Source of the DNA: Nitrospira defluvii
Lineage (GTDB): Bacteria; Nitrospirota; Nitrospiria; Nitrospirales; Nitrospiraceae
Reading direction: 5' to 3'
NCBI GenBank assembly: GCA_011525625.1
Contig: WYAX01000016.1
Coordinates: 266,235-330,234, forward strand
Length of the DNA: 64,000 nucleotides
How positions within the stretch are numbered: position 1 is the first letter of the stretch; every line of letters begins with the position of its first letter. A model generated the notes under the pieces. The model saw only the letters and a list, made by a program, of their open reading frames with translations. It was not told the DNA's origin and did not search any database. Made by a program: the position numbers and the translations under genes. Below, in pieces: positions 32,731 through 42,502 of this stretch.

Positions 32731-32991
32731 ATGTCTCAGTCATCTACACACCTGCATGTTCCAGATGAAGAGTTAGATCTTCGAGGGGTGATTTGTCCCT
32801 ATAATTTCGTGAAGACCAAGCTCAAGCTGGAAAGCATGGCTCCCGGTCAACTCCTGCTCGTTCATCTTGATGACGGCGACCCCATCCGGAACGTCCCGCG
32901 CAGCGTATCCGATGATGGCCATGATGTCGTGTCGCAGGAGCGCGCCGACGAATCCTTTCGTGTCATGATACGAAAGCGCCTCGACGACTAA
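32731..32991 (+). CDS. TusA/SirA-family sulfur-carrier-like protein
   Basis: An 86-residue protein with the TusA fold: LDLRGVICPYNFVKTKLKLE near residues 16-36 carries the sulfur-accepting cysteine, though the usual CPxP is CPYN here. The second half (GQLLLVHLDDGDPIRNVPRS) is typical. Such proteins pass sulfane sulfur to tRNA thiolation or to redox enzymes. The ATG at 32731 is preferred over upstream extensions. It converges with the RsmI-like gene, 3 bp between stops. Confidence 0.85.
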   Translation: MSQSSTHLHVPDEELDLRGVICPYNFVKTKLKLESMAPGQLLLVHLDDGDPIRNVPRSVSDDGHDVVSQERADESFRVMIRKRLDD

Positions 32992-32994
32992 TTT

Positions 32995-33747
32995 TCACTC
33001 CTTCTTCCTGCCGAGTCTCTTCCCTCTCCTCGCGCCTTCCACAATCAGCACCGCGCGCGAGGCTTTCGTAAAAGTTACTTCCTTTGCGAGCAAGGCTCGA
33101 ACACGTCCCCGCAGCACGTGCTGACCAGGGTGTGTGAGGTCGAGTCCCAACACGACTCGTCGATTGCCGAGCGTGGTGAGGAGTGTGGTGAGCATGAGCG
33201 GGAGCGTTGGCACCGGAGGCAATAGAATGAGGGGCCTCGACTCATGCTGCAATGATTGGAGACGACGCGCGAAGTTGTGCGTGCCGCCGGCGCAGCGACC
33301 TTCGAAGACGAATGCGTTGGCATCCATGCCGCAGAGCGTGGCTGCTGTGGCGACTATGGATGGTCCGGGAATCACTTCCACCGTCAGGCCAGCCTTCGCC
33401 GCAGCCGTAATAAGTAATCGCCCCGGATCGTACAGGGCCGGCATGCCACAATCGGAGACGAGTGCAATACACTGGTTCTGTCGCAACCGATCCAATATTA
33501 TGGGCGTCTTTTCTGCCGCATTGTCACGATCGTAGGTGGTGAGGGGGGCGCAAATGCCATGGTACGACAGCAGCGACTGGGTCAGTTGGGGATTTTTGGC
33601 TGCAATGAGGTCGACGCGACGGAGTGTCGCCAGGGCGCGGATCGTGAGATCATCCGGATGTCCGATGGGCACGCCGACAAGGAATAGTGTGCCTGAAGAC
33701 GGGCCGGATTGTGCGCCTGTTCCTTGACTCTGTTCTTTCGGCATCAT
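32995..33747 (-). CDS. RsmI-like SAM-dependent methyltransferase (tetrapyrrole methylase fold)
   Basis: A 250-residue protein. TLFLVGVPIGHPDDLTIRAL at the N-terminus, ALVSDCGMPALYDPGRLLI in the middle and VEVIPGPSIVATAATLCGM follow the RsmI pattern for the 2'-O-methylation of C1402 in 16S rRNA. It departs from typical RsmI: GNLEDIT is GHPDDLT and the PRKTR-type loop is missing. It may be a divergent paralogue with another substrate. It starts at ATG 33747 or 33744, divergent to the ccsA-like gene. Confidence 0.75.
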   Translation of the reverse strand: MMPKEQSQGTGAQSGPSSGTLFLVGVPIGHPDDLTIRALATLRRVDLIAAKNPQLTQSLLSYHGICAPLTTYDRDNAAEKTPIILDRLRQNQCIALVSDCGMPALYDPGRLLITAAAKAGLTVEVIPGPSIVATAATLCGMDANAFVFEGRCAGGTHNFARRLQSLQHESRPLILLPPVPTLPLMLTTLLTTLGNRRVVLGLDLTHPGQHVLRGRVRALLAKEVTFTKASRAVLIVEGARRGKRLGRKKE

Positions 33748-33808
33748 TATAATTTCCAGTTCAAAAAAACAGTGACTTTGCGCTGAAATGTTGCGAGGAT
33801 AGGCCGAG

Positions 33809-34615
33809 ATGTCATCAGTGTTTTTTATGCTCACGATGGGCCTCTATTTCGTGAGCACCGTGTGTTACCTGGCCTACCTGCTGCGGCGGGCTGAGACGCT
33901 GTCAAAGGTCTCGCTCGGGATCACCGCTGCCGGGTTCGCCACCCATACCGTAGCGCTGCTAGCGAGGATGGCAGACACTAGCCAGGCCCAACTGCCCACC
34001 TTCCACGAAGCCCTCTCATTTTTTTCCTGGATGCTGATTTTGGTGTTTCTTGCCGTGGAGTTCCGTCGGCAACTCCACGTACTTGGGTCTTTTATCGTCC
34101 CGTTGGCGCTGATCTCGCTGGTCACCGCCGCGGCGTTCCGGTCGGATGAGGCCTCCACTCTTCAGCCCGTATTCAAGACCTTGTGGGTGCATGTCACCCT
34201 GAGCATGTTAGGAACGGTCGGGTTTGCCGTGGCATTCGTTGCGGGGGTGATGTACCTCATTCAAGACGGTCTTCTCAAGTCCAAGCGGTTCAATGTGCTC
34301 TACGCAAAACTCCCGGCGCTGGACTATCTTGATCATTTGAACCAGCAGTCCATCGTGATGGGATTTCCGCTGTTGACGCTTGGAATCATCAGCGGCGCGT
34401 TTTCCGCGGAAATCGTCCGGGGCACCTATGTCAACTGGAATCCTGAACAGACCTGGGCCATGGTGACATGGGGCTTCTACTTTGCCGTCCTGGTCGGTCG
34501 GTTGACCATCGGCTGGCGTGCCAAGCGAGCGGCCTATCTGACGATCATCGGTTTTGCCGGTGTGATTCTGACCCTGATCGGCGTGGTCTTGAAAAGTCAC
34601 GGGTCGGTGTCCTGA
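33809..34615 (+). CDS. Cytochrome c assembly protein, CcsA/HemX family
   Basis: A 268-residue integral membrane protein with about eight helices. THTVALL, TFHEALSFFSWM and the WVHVTLSM region carry conserved His/Trp residues of the CcmC/CcsA superfamily that handles heme. The C-terminal WNPEQTWAMVTWGFY segment is the WWD-like stretch. It is a HemX-type protein, commonly placed before hemA and needed for cytochrome c assembly or for controlling HemA. Its stop overlaps the hemA start (TGATG). Confidence 0.9.
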   Translation: MSSVFFMLTMGLYFVSTVCYLAYLLRRAETLSKVSLGITAAGFATHTVALLARMADTSQAQLPTFHEALSFFSWMLILVFLAVEFRRQLHVLGSFIVPLALISLVTAAAFRSDEASTLQPVFKTLWVHVTLSMLGTVGFAVAFVAGVMYLIQDGLLKSKRFNVLYAKLPALDYLDHLNQQSIVMGFPLLTLGIISGAFSAEIVRGTYVNWNPEQTWAMVTWGFYFAVLVGRLTIGWRAKRAAYLTIIGFAGVILTLIGVVLKSHGSVS

Positions 34616-36021
34616 TGCATGTCATTGTTGTTGGTCTGAGTCATAAGACCGCCCCGGTCGAGATTCGCGAGAAGCTCGCCGTCCCCGAAAGTCGTCTGCG
34701 CGAAGCACTCACTCGGCTCTGTACCTATCCCGGTGTTCGTGAGGGATTGCTGCTTTCCACCTGTAATCGGGTCGAAGTGTATGCCGTGGTCGAAGACTTG
34801 GAAAGCGGCTATGGTCGAGTTCAGGAGTTCCTGGCGGATACTCATCTGTCCCTGTCCTCTGAACATCTGACCCCGCATCTGTACTGGCATGCCGGCGACC
34901 GCGCGATCGGCCATCTCTTCCGCGTGGCTTCTAGTCTCGATTCGATGATCGTCGGTGAGTCCCAAATTCTCGGCCAAATCAAGGATGCGTTCGAGGTCGC
35001 CTTGACGCACAAGGCCTCGGGTTTATTGCTGAACAAAATCGTCAAGAAGGCCATTTCGGTCGCCAAACGCGTCCGGACCGAAACCAAAATTGCGGAGACG
35101 GCTGTCTCGGTGAGTTACGCCGCCGTCGAATTGGCGAAGAAAATTTTCTCGAACCTCACCGAAAAGACCGTACTCCTGATCGGGGCGGGTGAAATGGCCA
35201 AATTGGCGGCCCGTCACCTGATCGCCAACGGCGTGCGTCAGGTGAGAATTACGACCAGGAACTTTCAGCACGGCTTGGAAGTAGCTCAGAAATTCAATGG
35301 CACCGCCGTACCGTTCGAGGACTACAAGACAGAACTGGCCGGGGCGGATATCGTGCTGGTGTCCACGGGAGCGTCGCACTATTTGGTCACGGCCGACGAT
35401 GTGCAGCGGGCGATGCGACAACGGATGAGTCGCCCCATGTTTCTGATCGACATCTCCGTGCCACGCAATATCGACCCCGCCGTCCGGCCGATCGACGATG
35501 CCTTCCTCTTCGATATCGATGATTTGCATATGCGAGTGGAGCAAAACCGCGAGGACCGGTTGCGTGAAGCGGCGAAGGCTGAGCAGATGGTGGTGGAAGA
35601 AGTGGCCGTGCTCGGACAGTGGTTGCAATCTCTCGAAGTCACGCCGACCATTGTGGCGTTGCGCAGCCGAGCCGAAGACATCAAACGACGTGAGGTGGAG
35701 AAGGTCCTTGCGCGATTAACGCACCTGACCAGCGAAGACCGTGCCGCCGTGGAGGCGCTGGCCTCCGCCATCGTCAATAAAATGGTGCATGGCACGATGG
35801 TGACCTTGAAGACCGAAGCGACGTCTTCCAGCGGCGCGGCCTATGTCGATGCCGCTCGTCGCTTCTTTAATTTGGAGGAGGCGCAGCCTGCGTATCCATC
35901 CGGGCAGGCAGAGGGGCAGGAAATACCCGAGAGGAACGGGCCTGGTCACGAAGCCACAGGATTTTCCGAGCCCTCATTGGTCCAGCATACAACGAAGGAG
36001 CCTGGCCGGCGGGGTCGCTAA
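34615..36021 (+). CDS. hemA: Glutamyl-tRNA reductase
   Basis: A 468-residue enzyme, first committed step of C5-pathway tetrapyrrole synthesis (glutamyl-tRNA to glutamate-1-semialdehyde). The catalytic Cys is in LSTCNRVEVYAV near residue 50. HLFRVASSLDSMIVGESQIL follows, then the NADPH-binding GAGEMAKLAARHLI near 190. The ATG at 34615 overlaps the ccsA-like stop. The last 50 residues are Pro/Gly-rich and non-conserved. It is followed by hemC after 89 bp. Confidence 0.97.
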   Translation: MHVIVVGLSHKTAPVEIREKLAVPESRLREALTRLCTYPGVREGLLLSTCNRVEVYAVVEDLESGYGRVQEFLADTHLSLSSEHLTPHLYWHAGDRAIGHLFRVASSLDSMIVGESQILGQIKDAFEVALTHKASGLLLNKIVKKAISVAKRVRTETKIAETAVSVSYAAVELAKKIFSNLTEKTVLLIGAGEMAKLAARHLIANGVRQVRITTRNFQHGLEVAQKFNGTAVPFEDYKTELAGADIVLVSTGASHYLVTADDVQRAMRQRMSRPMFLIDISVPRNIDPAVRPIDDAFLFDIDDLHMRVEQNREDRLREAAKAEQMVVEEVAVLGQWLQSLEVTPTIVALRSRAEDIKRREVEKVLARLTHLTSEDRAAVEALASAIVNKMVHGTMVTLKTEATSSSGAAYVDAARRFFNLEEAQPAYPSGQAEGQEIPERNGPGHEATGFSEPSLVQHTTKEPGRRGR

Positions 36022-36110
36022 ACAGACCACCGGTCACACATCATAATGAACAACGTGTTGTTGACAGGCAATCGGTCACCGTCGGTGAATCTGCCGGGGC
36101 GTGGTCGTCG

Positions 36111-37046
36111 ATGAGTCGTTCGACGTTGATTCTCGGTACGCGCGGCAGCAAGTTGGCCGTCCATCAAAGTCAGTGGGTTCAGGCGCGTCTCCAGGAACTG
36201 GCGCCCGGTCTTACCATCTCACTGAAACGCATCCAAACCTCGGGCGACAAGATCCTCGATGTCCCGCTCGCGAAGATCGGCGGCAAGGGGCTGTTCGTCA
36301 AAGAAATTGAAGATGCGCTTCTGAGCGGGGAGATCGACCTCGCGGTTCACAGCATGAAAGATGTCCCGACCGCATTACCGGAAGGGCTGGAGATCCTTTG
36401 CGTGCCGCCTCGTGAGGATGCGCGCGATGCGTTGATCACGCGGGATGGGTGCGGGCTGGATCAGCTGAAGCCCGGTGCCCGCATCGGGACCAGCAGCTTA
36501 CGACGGCAAGCCCAGTTGCTGCACCATCGTCCCGATTTTGTGATCGAGATGCTGCGCGGCAATCTGGACACCCGCCTCAGAAAGTTGCGCGAGGGACAAT
36601 TCGATGCCATTGTGCTGGCTGCTGCGGGATTGCGGCGGTTGGAGTGGGACGCGGAAATTTCGGAATACCTGCCGGTTCATCTCAGCCTGCCTGCCATCGC
36701 GCAGGGAGCACTGGGCATCGAGGCGCGCAGCAATGACAGCGTCGTGCGCGATGTGCTCAGTCGTTTCGAGCATCGTCCCACTCGCATGACCGTGACAGCG
36801 GAACGTGCCTTGCTGCACCGGCTTGAAGGCGGCTGTCAAGTTCCCATCGCGGCGTATGCCGTGCTGGAGGGCGAGACCCTGACCCTGGACGGCCTGGTGG
36901 CGACGGTCGATGGGCGGCGTGTCATTCGTCATCAGATTCAAGGCCCGGCAGTCGATGCTCAGCAGCTGGGGACGACATTGGCCGAGCGATTGTTGGCTGA
37001 TGGGGCGGATGTCATCCTCAAGGACATCTACGGACGGGCGTCATGA
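36111..37046 (+). CDS. hemC: Porphobilinogen deaminase
   Basis: A 311-residue hydroxymethylbilane synthase. LGTRGSKLAVHQSQWV, HSMKDVPTALPEGL and the cofactor-cysteine loop LEGGCQVPIAAYA (dipyrromethane attachment near residue 241) are all present. It joins four porphobilinogens. The last 4 nt overlap the start of the cobA-hemD fusion (ATGA). Confidence 0.97.
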   Translation: MSRSTLILGTRGSKLAVHQSQWVQARLQELAPGLTISLKRIQTSGDKILDVPLAKIGGKGLFVKEIEDALLSGEIDLAVHSMKDVPTALPEGLEILCVPPREDARDALITRDGCGLDQLKPGARIGTSSLRRQAQLLHHRPDFVIEMLRGNLDTRLRKLREGQFDAIVLAAAGLRRLEWDAEISEYLPVHLSLPAIAQGALGIEARSNDSVVRDVLSRFEHRPTRMTVTAERALLHRLEGGCQVPIAAYAVLEGETLTLDGLVATVDGRRVIRHQIQGPAVDAQQLGTTLAERLLADGADVILKDIYGRAS

Positions 37047-38611
37047 CCACGACGACGCGCACAGGGAGAGTCTTCTTGGTCGGGGCGGGCCCGGGCGATC
37101 CGAAACTGCTTACGTTGCGCGGGAAAGAATGCCTCGAGCAGGCCGATGTCATCCTGTACGATTATCTCGCCAACGAAGCCCTGCTGCAGCATACCGCACC
37201 GCAGGCCGAACGTCTCTATGTCGGGCGTCGTGGCCGTGGCCAGTATCGAGACCAAATGGAGATCAATCGTCTCCTGATCGATCATGCGCGGTCGGGGAAA
37301 TACGTTGTCCGCCTGAAGGGTGGCGATCCGTTTGTATTTGGTCGGGGCGGGGAAGAGGCTGAGGCGGTTGCCGCTGCAGGGTTGGATTTTGAAGTGGTGC
37401 CGGGAGTGACGGCGGCCGTGGCTGCGCCGGCTTATGCGGGGATTCCCGTCACGCACCGCACCATGGCCTCGACCGTGACCTTCGTCACCGGTCACGAAGA
37501 CCCTACCAAAGATCGTAGTCGTATCGAGTGGACGCGGCTGGCGACGGTGCATGGCACCTTGGTGTTTCTCATGGGCATGACCAACTTGCCGAAAATCGTG
37601 CAATGCCTCAAGGCCGAAGGCAAAGAGGGCGCCACACCCGTGGCCGTCATTCGTTGGGGGACTCGGGTTTCTCAACGAACCGTCGTCGGGACGCTGGACG
37701 ACATTGTGGAGAAAGCGGCGGCAGCGCAGATGGAGCCACCGACCGTGATCGTCGTCGGTGAGGTGGTGCGCTTGCGGTCGCAGTTGAATTGGTTCGAACG
37801 CCGTCCGCTGTTTGGCACACGCGTACTGGTGACAAGACCGAAACCTCAGGCGGCAGAGTTTTCCAATTTGATTCAGGCGCAGGGCGGCGAGGCCGTGGAG
37901 TGCCCGACGATCGAAATAGCGCCTCCTGAAGACTGGGATCCGTTGGATGCCGCACTGGCGAGGTTGTCTACCTACGGATGGTTGATGTTTACCAGTGTGA
38001 ACGGTGTCGCGCCCTTCATGGCGCGATTGCTTGAAACCGGGCGGGACGTGCGTGCCCTGGCCGGTATGACGATCTGCTGTATCGGCCCGCGCACCGCAGA
38101 AACGCTGGCTGACTACGGACTGCGGGCGGATGTGATTCCGGAGCAGTTTCAGGCGGAGGGGATCCTCGATGCCCTGGCCGGTCGGCAGATGCGTGGCGCA
38201 AAAGTTTTGATTCCGCGCGCGCTGGTCGCTCGAGAGCTCTTGCCCGAGCAATTGCGCGCTCAGGGCGCGGAGGTCGATGTGGTGCCGGTGTATCGGACGA
38301 TTCGCCCGGTTGTGGCGACGGATCGGCTTGTCGAGCAACTCAACGCCGGCGAGATTGATGTGATTTCGTTTACCAGTTCGTCGACGGTGCGAAACTTTGT
38401 CGAGTTGTTCGCCACACGGGACGAATTGTTGCAGCTGGTCGGATCAACGACGGTCGCCTGCATCGGTCCGATTACCGCGGACACTGCCCGGGAAGCGGGT
38501 CTGACGGTGCACGTCATGGCTGCGCAAAACACCATTCCCGCGCTCGCGGAGGCCATCGTTCAGCATGTTGACAGTCGACGCGCTCGTCACCCCACGTCGG
38601 CGGCGAGTTGA
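37043..38611 (+). CDS. Fused uroporphyrinogen-III C-methyltransferase/uroporphyrinogen-III synthase
   Basis: A 522-residue fusion. Residues 1-250 are the SAM-dependent methylase (CobA/SUMT): VFLVGAGPGDPKLLTLRGKE, VVRLKGGDPFVFGRGGEE and GTLVFLMGM. Residues 262-510 are HemD (VLVTRPKPQAAEFSNLIQAQ and DVISFTSSSTVRNFVELF). It makes uroporphyrinogen III and then precorrin-2, so one polypeptide sits at the heme/siroheme branch. The fusion order CobA-HemD occurs in several phyla. It has no Met8-type domain, which is at 19611. Confidence 0.95.
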   Translation: MTTTTRTGRVFLVGAGPGDPKLLTLRGKECLEQADVILYDYLANEALLQHTAPQAERLYVGRRGRGQYRDQMEINRLLIDHARSGKYVVRLKGGDPFVFGRGGEEAEAVAAAGLDFEVVPGVTAAVAAPAYAGIPVTHRTMASTVTFVTGHEDPTKDRSRIEWTRLATVHGTLVFLMGMTNLPKIVQCLKAEGKEGATPVAVIRWGTRVSQRTVVGTLDDIVEKAAAAQMEPPTVIVVGEVVRLRSQLNWFERRPLFGTRVLVTRPKPQAAEFSNLIQAQGGEAVECPTIEIAPPEDWDPLDAALARLSTYGWLMFTSVNGVAPFMARLLETGRDVRALAGMTICCIGPRTAETLADYGLRADVIPEQFQAEGILDALAGRQMRGAKVLIPRALVARELLPEQLRAQGAEVDVVPVYRTIRPVVATDRLVEQLNAGEIDVISFTSSSTVRNFVELFATRDELLQLVGSTTVACIGPITADTAREAGLTVHVMAAQNTIPALAEAIVQHVDSRRARHPTSAAS

Positions 38612-38660
38612 TCGAGCGGCAGTGTGTGAGCCCATTCACTAGCAAGAGGGGAGGAGCGGC

Positions 38661-39053
38661 ATGGTTCCAGTCAAGTCATTCATGGTTCCCAAAGACAAGT
38701 TCATCACCGTGGAGCGGGATACGGATGTGCGTACCGCGGGGCGAGTCATGCGCGACCGCAACATCGGGAGCCTGTTCGTGACCAACGGGAAGGATGTCAT
38801 CGGCATCATTACCGATACCGATATGGTGCGGCGGGTGGTCGCCACCGGAGCGGATATGACGAAGACGACCGTCGAACAGATCATGTCGGCGCCGCTCGTG
38901 ACGATTGAGGAACACAAGACCCTGCTGGATGCGAACGACCTGATGGCTCAAACGCACCTCCGCCATCTTGGGGTGACGAAAGACGGGCAGCTCGTCGGTA
39001 TGATCTCTGTGCGGGATTTGGTGGTGTTTCTGACCAATTTGCCGAGGAAGTGA
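38661..39053 (+). CDS. Two-CBS-domain protein
   Basis: A 130-residue protein with two CBS domains (residues about 8-62 and 70-128), including [13 protein letters not shown] and [12 protein letters not shown]. It resembles the protein at 14791. Placed between hemD and hemB, it may sense adenylate or SAM for the hem pathway, but no partner domain is attached. GGGGAGGAG is an excellent ribosome-binding site. hemB starts 7 bp after its stop. Confidence 0.92.
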   Translation: MVPVKSFMVPKDKFITVERDTDVRTAGRVMRDRNIGSLFVTNGKDVIGIITDTDMVRRVVATGADMTKTTVEQIMSAPLVTIEEHKTLLDANDLMAQTHLRHLGVTKDGQLVGMISVRDLVVFLTNLPRK

Positions 39054-39060
39054 GCGAACC

Positions 39061-40044
39061 ATGGCCTTTCCGATGCAGCGCATGCGTCGAACGCGGGAAA
39101 CAGAACCGCTACGGCGACTGGTTCGGGAAACGAATCTCACGCCGAATGACTTGATCTATCCCGTGTTCGTCACCGAGGGGCAGGGGCGCCGTGAGCCGAT
39201 CGCGTCGATGCCGGGACAATCGCGCCTGTCCATCGATCTATTGATCAAGGAAGCGCATGAGGTCAAGGCGCTCGGCATTCCCGCCATGATCCTGTTCGGG
39301 ATTCCGGATCGGAAAGACGAGCGTGGCAGCTCGGGCTTCGACCCGGATGGAATCGTGCAGCGCGCGATACGGGCTCTCAAGGACCAGGTTCCCGACCTGG
39401 TGGTGATCACGGATGTCTGCATCGATGAGTACACCAGTCACGGGCATTGCGGCATCGTGAAGGAGGGCCGGATCCTGAACGATGAAACGCTGGATTGCCT
39501 CAGAGCCATGGCCAAGACGCATGCGCAAGCCGGGGCCGACATGGTTGCTCCCTCAGACATGATGGATGGACGAGTGGCCGCCATTCGTGACGAACTGGAT
39601 AAGGCCGGATTTGTGGATATCCCTATCATGGCCTATGCCGCGAAATTCGCATCCTGCTTTTATGCTCCGTTTCGCGATGCCGCCAATTCCAGCCCGCAGT
39701 TCGGCGACCGTCAGTCCTATCAGATGGACCCGGCCAATCGACGCGAGGCCTTGCGAGAGATCGACCTGGATGTCGAAGAAGGCGCCGACATTGTCATGGT
39801 CAAACCGGCCATGCCCTATTTGGACATCATCAGTGCGGCGCGAGATCGGACGCTGTTGCCGATTGCCGCCTATCAGGTGAGCGGCGAATACAGCATGGTC
39901 AAGGCGGCCGCGCAGGCAGGATGGTTGGATGAGCGTCGTGCCATGATGGAGTCCTTGCTGGCGATCAAGCGCGCCGGTGCGGACATCATCCTGACCTATT
40001 TTGCAAAGGAAGCCGCCAGGCTTCTTCAGTCACGGCACGCATGA
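39061..40044 (+). CDS. hemB: Delta-aminolevulinic acid dehydratase (porphobilinogen synthase)
   Basis: A 327-residue enzyme condensing two 5-aminolevulinates. The Schiff-base lysines lie in [18 protein letters not shown] and in [13 protein letters not shown]. The metal loop reads [15 protein letters not shown]120 and C130 are kept, but the middle ligand of the zinc type is D122, intermediate between the Cys3 zinc enzymes and the Asp magnesium enzymes. It overlaps ribF by 4 nt. Confidence 0.97.
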   Translation: MAFPMQRMRRTRETEPLRRLVRETNLTPNDLIYPVFVTEGQGRREPIASMPGQSRLSIDLLIKEAHEVKALGIPAMILFGIPDRKDERGSSGFDPDGIVQRAIRALKDQVPDLVVITDVCIDEYTSHGHCGIVKEGRILNDETLDCLRAMAKTHAQAGADMVAPSDMMDGRVAAIRDELDKAGFVDIPIMAYAAKFASCFYAPFRDAANSSPQFGDRQSYQMDPANRREALREIDLDVEEGADIVMVKPAMPYLDIISAARDRTLLPIAAYQVSGEYSMVKAAAQAGWLDERRAMMESLLAIKRAGADIILTYFAKEAARLLQSRHA

Positions 40045-41003
40045 AGATTTTTCGGGGACTCACCCCATCCGTGTCCCGGCCCTATTCGGTGGTGACCATC
40101 GGTAATTTTGACGGGCATCATCACGGCCACCGGGCGCTCCTGAATCAAGTGGTGACGACTGCGAGCCGGGAGGCTGGCACGGCGTTAGTCTTGACGTTTG
40201 ATCCGCATCCGGTGAAGATCCTCGCCCCTCACGTCAACCTCAGGTTCCTGACGTCGCCTGAGGAGAAGCTGGCCCGCTTCGAGGCCGCCGGTATCGATGA
40301 GGTCGTGTTCTTGGAATTTACCCCTGCGTTCGCCGCATTGAACCCGCTGCAGTTTGCTACACAGGTGTTGCGTGATGGGATCGGCACACGGGAGCTGTTC
40401 ATCGGGGAACATTTCGCCTTCGGTCGAGGACGTGCCGGACGGATCGCGGACTTGCTGGAATTCGGTGCGCAGTTCGGTTTTCGCGTGCACCCCATGCCGC
40501 CGGTCACCATCGACGGGGAGGTCGTGAGTTCCACACGGATCCGCCAGATGATTCAAGCCGGAGAATTGCAGAAGGCTGTGCGGTTTCTCGGCAGACCCTA
40601 TGGCATCGAGGGAACGGTCATTCCCGGGGCTCAGCGCGGGACGGAACTCGGCTGGCCGACCGCCAATCTCACACTTCCTGAGGGACGTGTCATTCCGCCT
40701 GACGGAGTCTATGCCGCACGGGTGCTTTGGAGAGGGCGTCGGCTCGATGCCGTCGTCTACATTGGAACCAGGCCGACGTTCGGGGCCGGAGAACGGTTGC
40801 TTGAAGTGTCGATTCTGGATGAACGCCTGGAATTGTACGGTGAAACCATTCGTGTTGAGCTGATCGGATTTGTTCGCGAAGACCGTGTCTTCCCTTCTGC
40901 AGAGGCGTTGACCACACAGATTGAGTCGGATGTGGCCGTTACCCGCGCACAGTTGCGTGAGGCGATACCAGACCCGGTCGTGCCCCTCCATTCCCAGTCA
41001 TGA
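40041..41003 (+). CDS. ribF: Bifunctional riboflavin kinase/FAD synthetase
   Basis: A 320-residue protein with an N-terminal nucleotidyltransferase domain ([32 protein letters not shown]) and a C-terminal riboflavin kinase domain ([20 protein letters not shown] and GVYAARV). It converts riboflavin to FMN and FAD. It is translationally coupled to hemB (ATGA); tilS follows after 3 bp. Confidence 0.96.
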   Translation: MKIFRGLTPSVSRPYSVVTIGNFDGHHHGHRALLNQVVTTASREAGTALVLTFDPHPVKILAPHVNLRFLTSPEEKLARFEAAGIDEVVFLEFTPAFAALNPLQFATQVLRDGIGTRELFIGEHFAFGRGRAGRIADLLEFGAQFGFRVHPMPPVTIDGEVVSSTRIRQMIQAGELQKAVRFLGRPYGIEGTVIPGAQRGTELGWPTANLTLPEGRVIPPDGVYAARVLWRGRRLDAVVYIGTRPTFGAGERLLEVSILDERLELYGETIRVELIGFVREDRVFPSAEALTTQIESDVAVTRAQLREAIPDPVVPLHSQS

Positions 41004-41006
41004 GCG

Positions 41007-42500
41007 ATGGCAGGTTCTCCCACAGCGGTGCCTCACCTGCTTCATAATCACGTTGTCCGCGCGATCCGCTCGCGCGCATTACTCCAACCGGGTCAGTCTG
41101 TCCTGGTGGCCGTGTCCGGTGGGCCGGATTCGGTGGCCTTGCTCTCGATTCTGCATGACCTGGCCCCAGCTTGGAAATTGTCTTTGACCGTGGTGCATGG
41201 CAACTACGGTCTACGGGGTGTCGAGTCGGATGAGGATGCCACGTTTGTCACCGCCCTGTGCCGCCGGCTCAATGTCCCGTGCCTTGTGCGGCCGCTCCAC
41301 GTTCGTGAACGTGAGCCGGGGGCGTCGAGCTCGTTACAGGCACGCGCCAGGGAGGTGCGCTATCGCCTGTTCCACGACTTGGCACAAGCGCTGCCGGTCG
41401 ACCGTGTGGCGCTCGGGCACACGGCGGACGATCAGGCCGAAACCGTCCTTCTGCGGATGCTGCGCGGCGCAGGCTTACGGGGCCTGGCCGGAATGCCCTA
41501 CACTCGTGAACGTCTCTTTATACGACCGCTCTTGGGTGTGACCAGGCGGGAGATCCTGTCGTATCTTGCCGCAGTCGGATTGTCCTATCGGAGCGATTCC
41601 AGTAATGCCAAATCTGTGTATCTTCGCAATCGTGTGCGGCAGGAGGTCCTTCCGGTACTGACATCACTGACTCCGTCGGTCACCCGGCTGCTTGCCCGTC
41701 AGGCGGACATTGTGCGAGCAGATGATGAGCTGCTCGATCGCCTTGCCGCACGGCGCTTGCGGCGAGTCATGCGACGAGGGGATCCGAACACGATCGTCCT
41801 GGATCGGGCCGCATTCCGTCGGCATCCGACGGCCTTGCAGCGTCGGATGCTCAGGTTGGCGATTCGCGGCCTGGCGCCGGCGTCGGCCGGGCCGCGCAGT
41901 GACCAGGTCTTGTCGATTCTGGCGTCGCTTGCAACCAACCGGTCAGGTGCCGCATGGACCATCGGGCAATTGATAGTACGCAGTGGCCAAGGCACGGTCG
42001 AGGTCACCGTGAGGTCCGGGCGGGCGCCTGTGCCGGAACCGGATGGTGTTTCCCGAAAGGACGCGACGGTAGCGGCTTCCGAGGTGGTCACGTGCGGGTC
42101 CCTGCCGTCGGTTGCGTCCTGGTCGCCGACAGGGGAGGTGGTTCGACTGCGTCCGGTCACGCAGGCACGAGGTCGGGCATTGCTCAAACACCCGTCATCC
42201 GCCACCGCCCTGTTCGATGCGGATCACCTCTTGTTGCCCCTGACCATCCGGTCGTGGCAGCCGGGGGATTGGTTTGTCCCCGTCGGTATGGGCGGTCGAC
42301 GAAAGAAATTGCAAGATTACTTCACAGATGCAAAACTGAGCCGGTCTGTGCGAGAACACATACCGTTGCTGCTGTCGCAAGAACAGATCGCGTGGATCGT
42401 CGGGCAACGCATCGATGCCAGATTTGCCGCTACCGCTTCGACAACCCGGTTCGTGTTGGCCAGTGTGACAGGTCCTGTGCGTCGGAAAGGAGTTTGTTAG
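41007..42500 (+). CDS. tilS: tRNA(Ile)-lysidine synthase
   Basis: A 497-residue protein with the PP-loop VAVSGGPDSVALLSILHDL, the LGHTADDQAETVLLRMLRGA motif and the C-terminal TilS domain (LRPVTQARGRALLKHP, then GRRKKLQDYFTDAKL). It modifies C34 of the AUA-reading tRNA-Ile to lysidine, an essential step. It is part of the ribF-tilS-hpt-ftsH run; hpt begins 2 bp after the stop. Confidence 0.96.
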   Translation: MAGSPTAVPHLLHNHVVRAIRSRALLQPGQSVLVAVSGGPDSVALLSILHDLAPAWKLSLTVVHGNYGLRGVESDEDATFVTALCRRLNVPCLVRPLHVREREPGASSSLQARAREVRYRLFHDLAQALPVDRVALGHTADDQAETVLLRMLRGAGLRGLAGMPYTRERLFIRPLLGVTRREILSYLAAVGLSYRSDSSNAKSVYLRNRVRQEVLPVLTSLTPSVTRLLARQADIVRADDELLDRLAARRLRRVMRRGDPNTIVLDRAAFRRHPTALQRRMLRLAIRGLAPASAGPRSDQVLSILASLATNRSGAAWTIGQLIVRSGQGTVEVTVRSGRAPVPEPDGVSRKDATVAASEVVTCGSLPSVASWSPTGEVVRLRPVTQARGRALLKHPSSATALFDADHLLLPLTIRSWQPGDWFVPVGMGGRRKKLQDYFTDAKLSRSVREHIPLLLSQEQIAWIVGQRIDARFAATASTTRFVLASVTGPVRRKGVC

Positions 42501-42502
42501 GA

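Noticed and set aside
37028..38338. 436-residue minus-strand ORF opposite cobA-hemD
   Set aside because: Shadow frame of a strongly conserved fused enzyme; no signature of its own.
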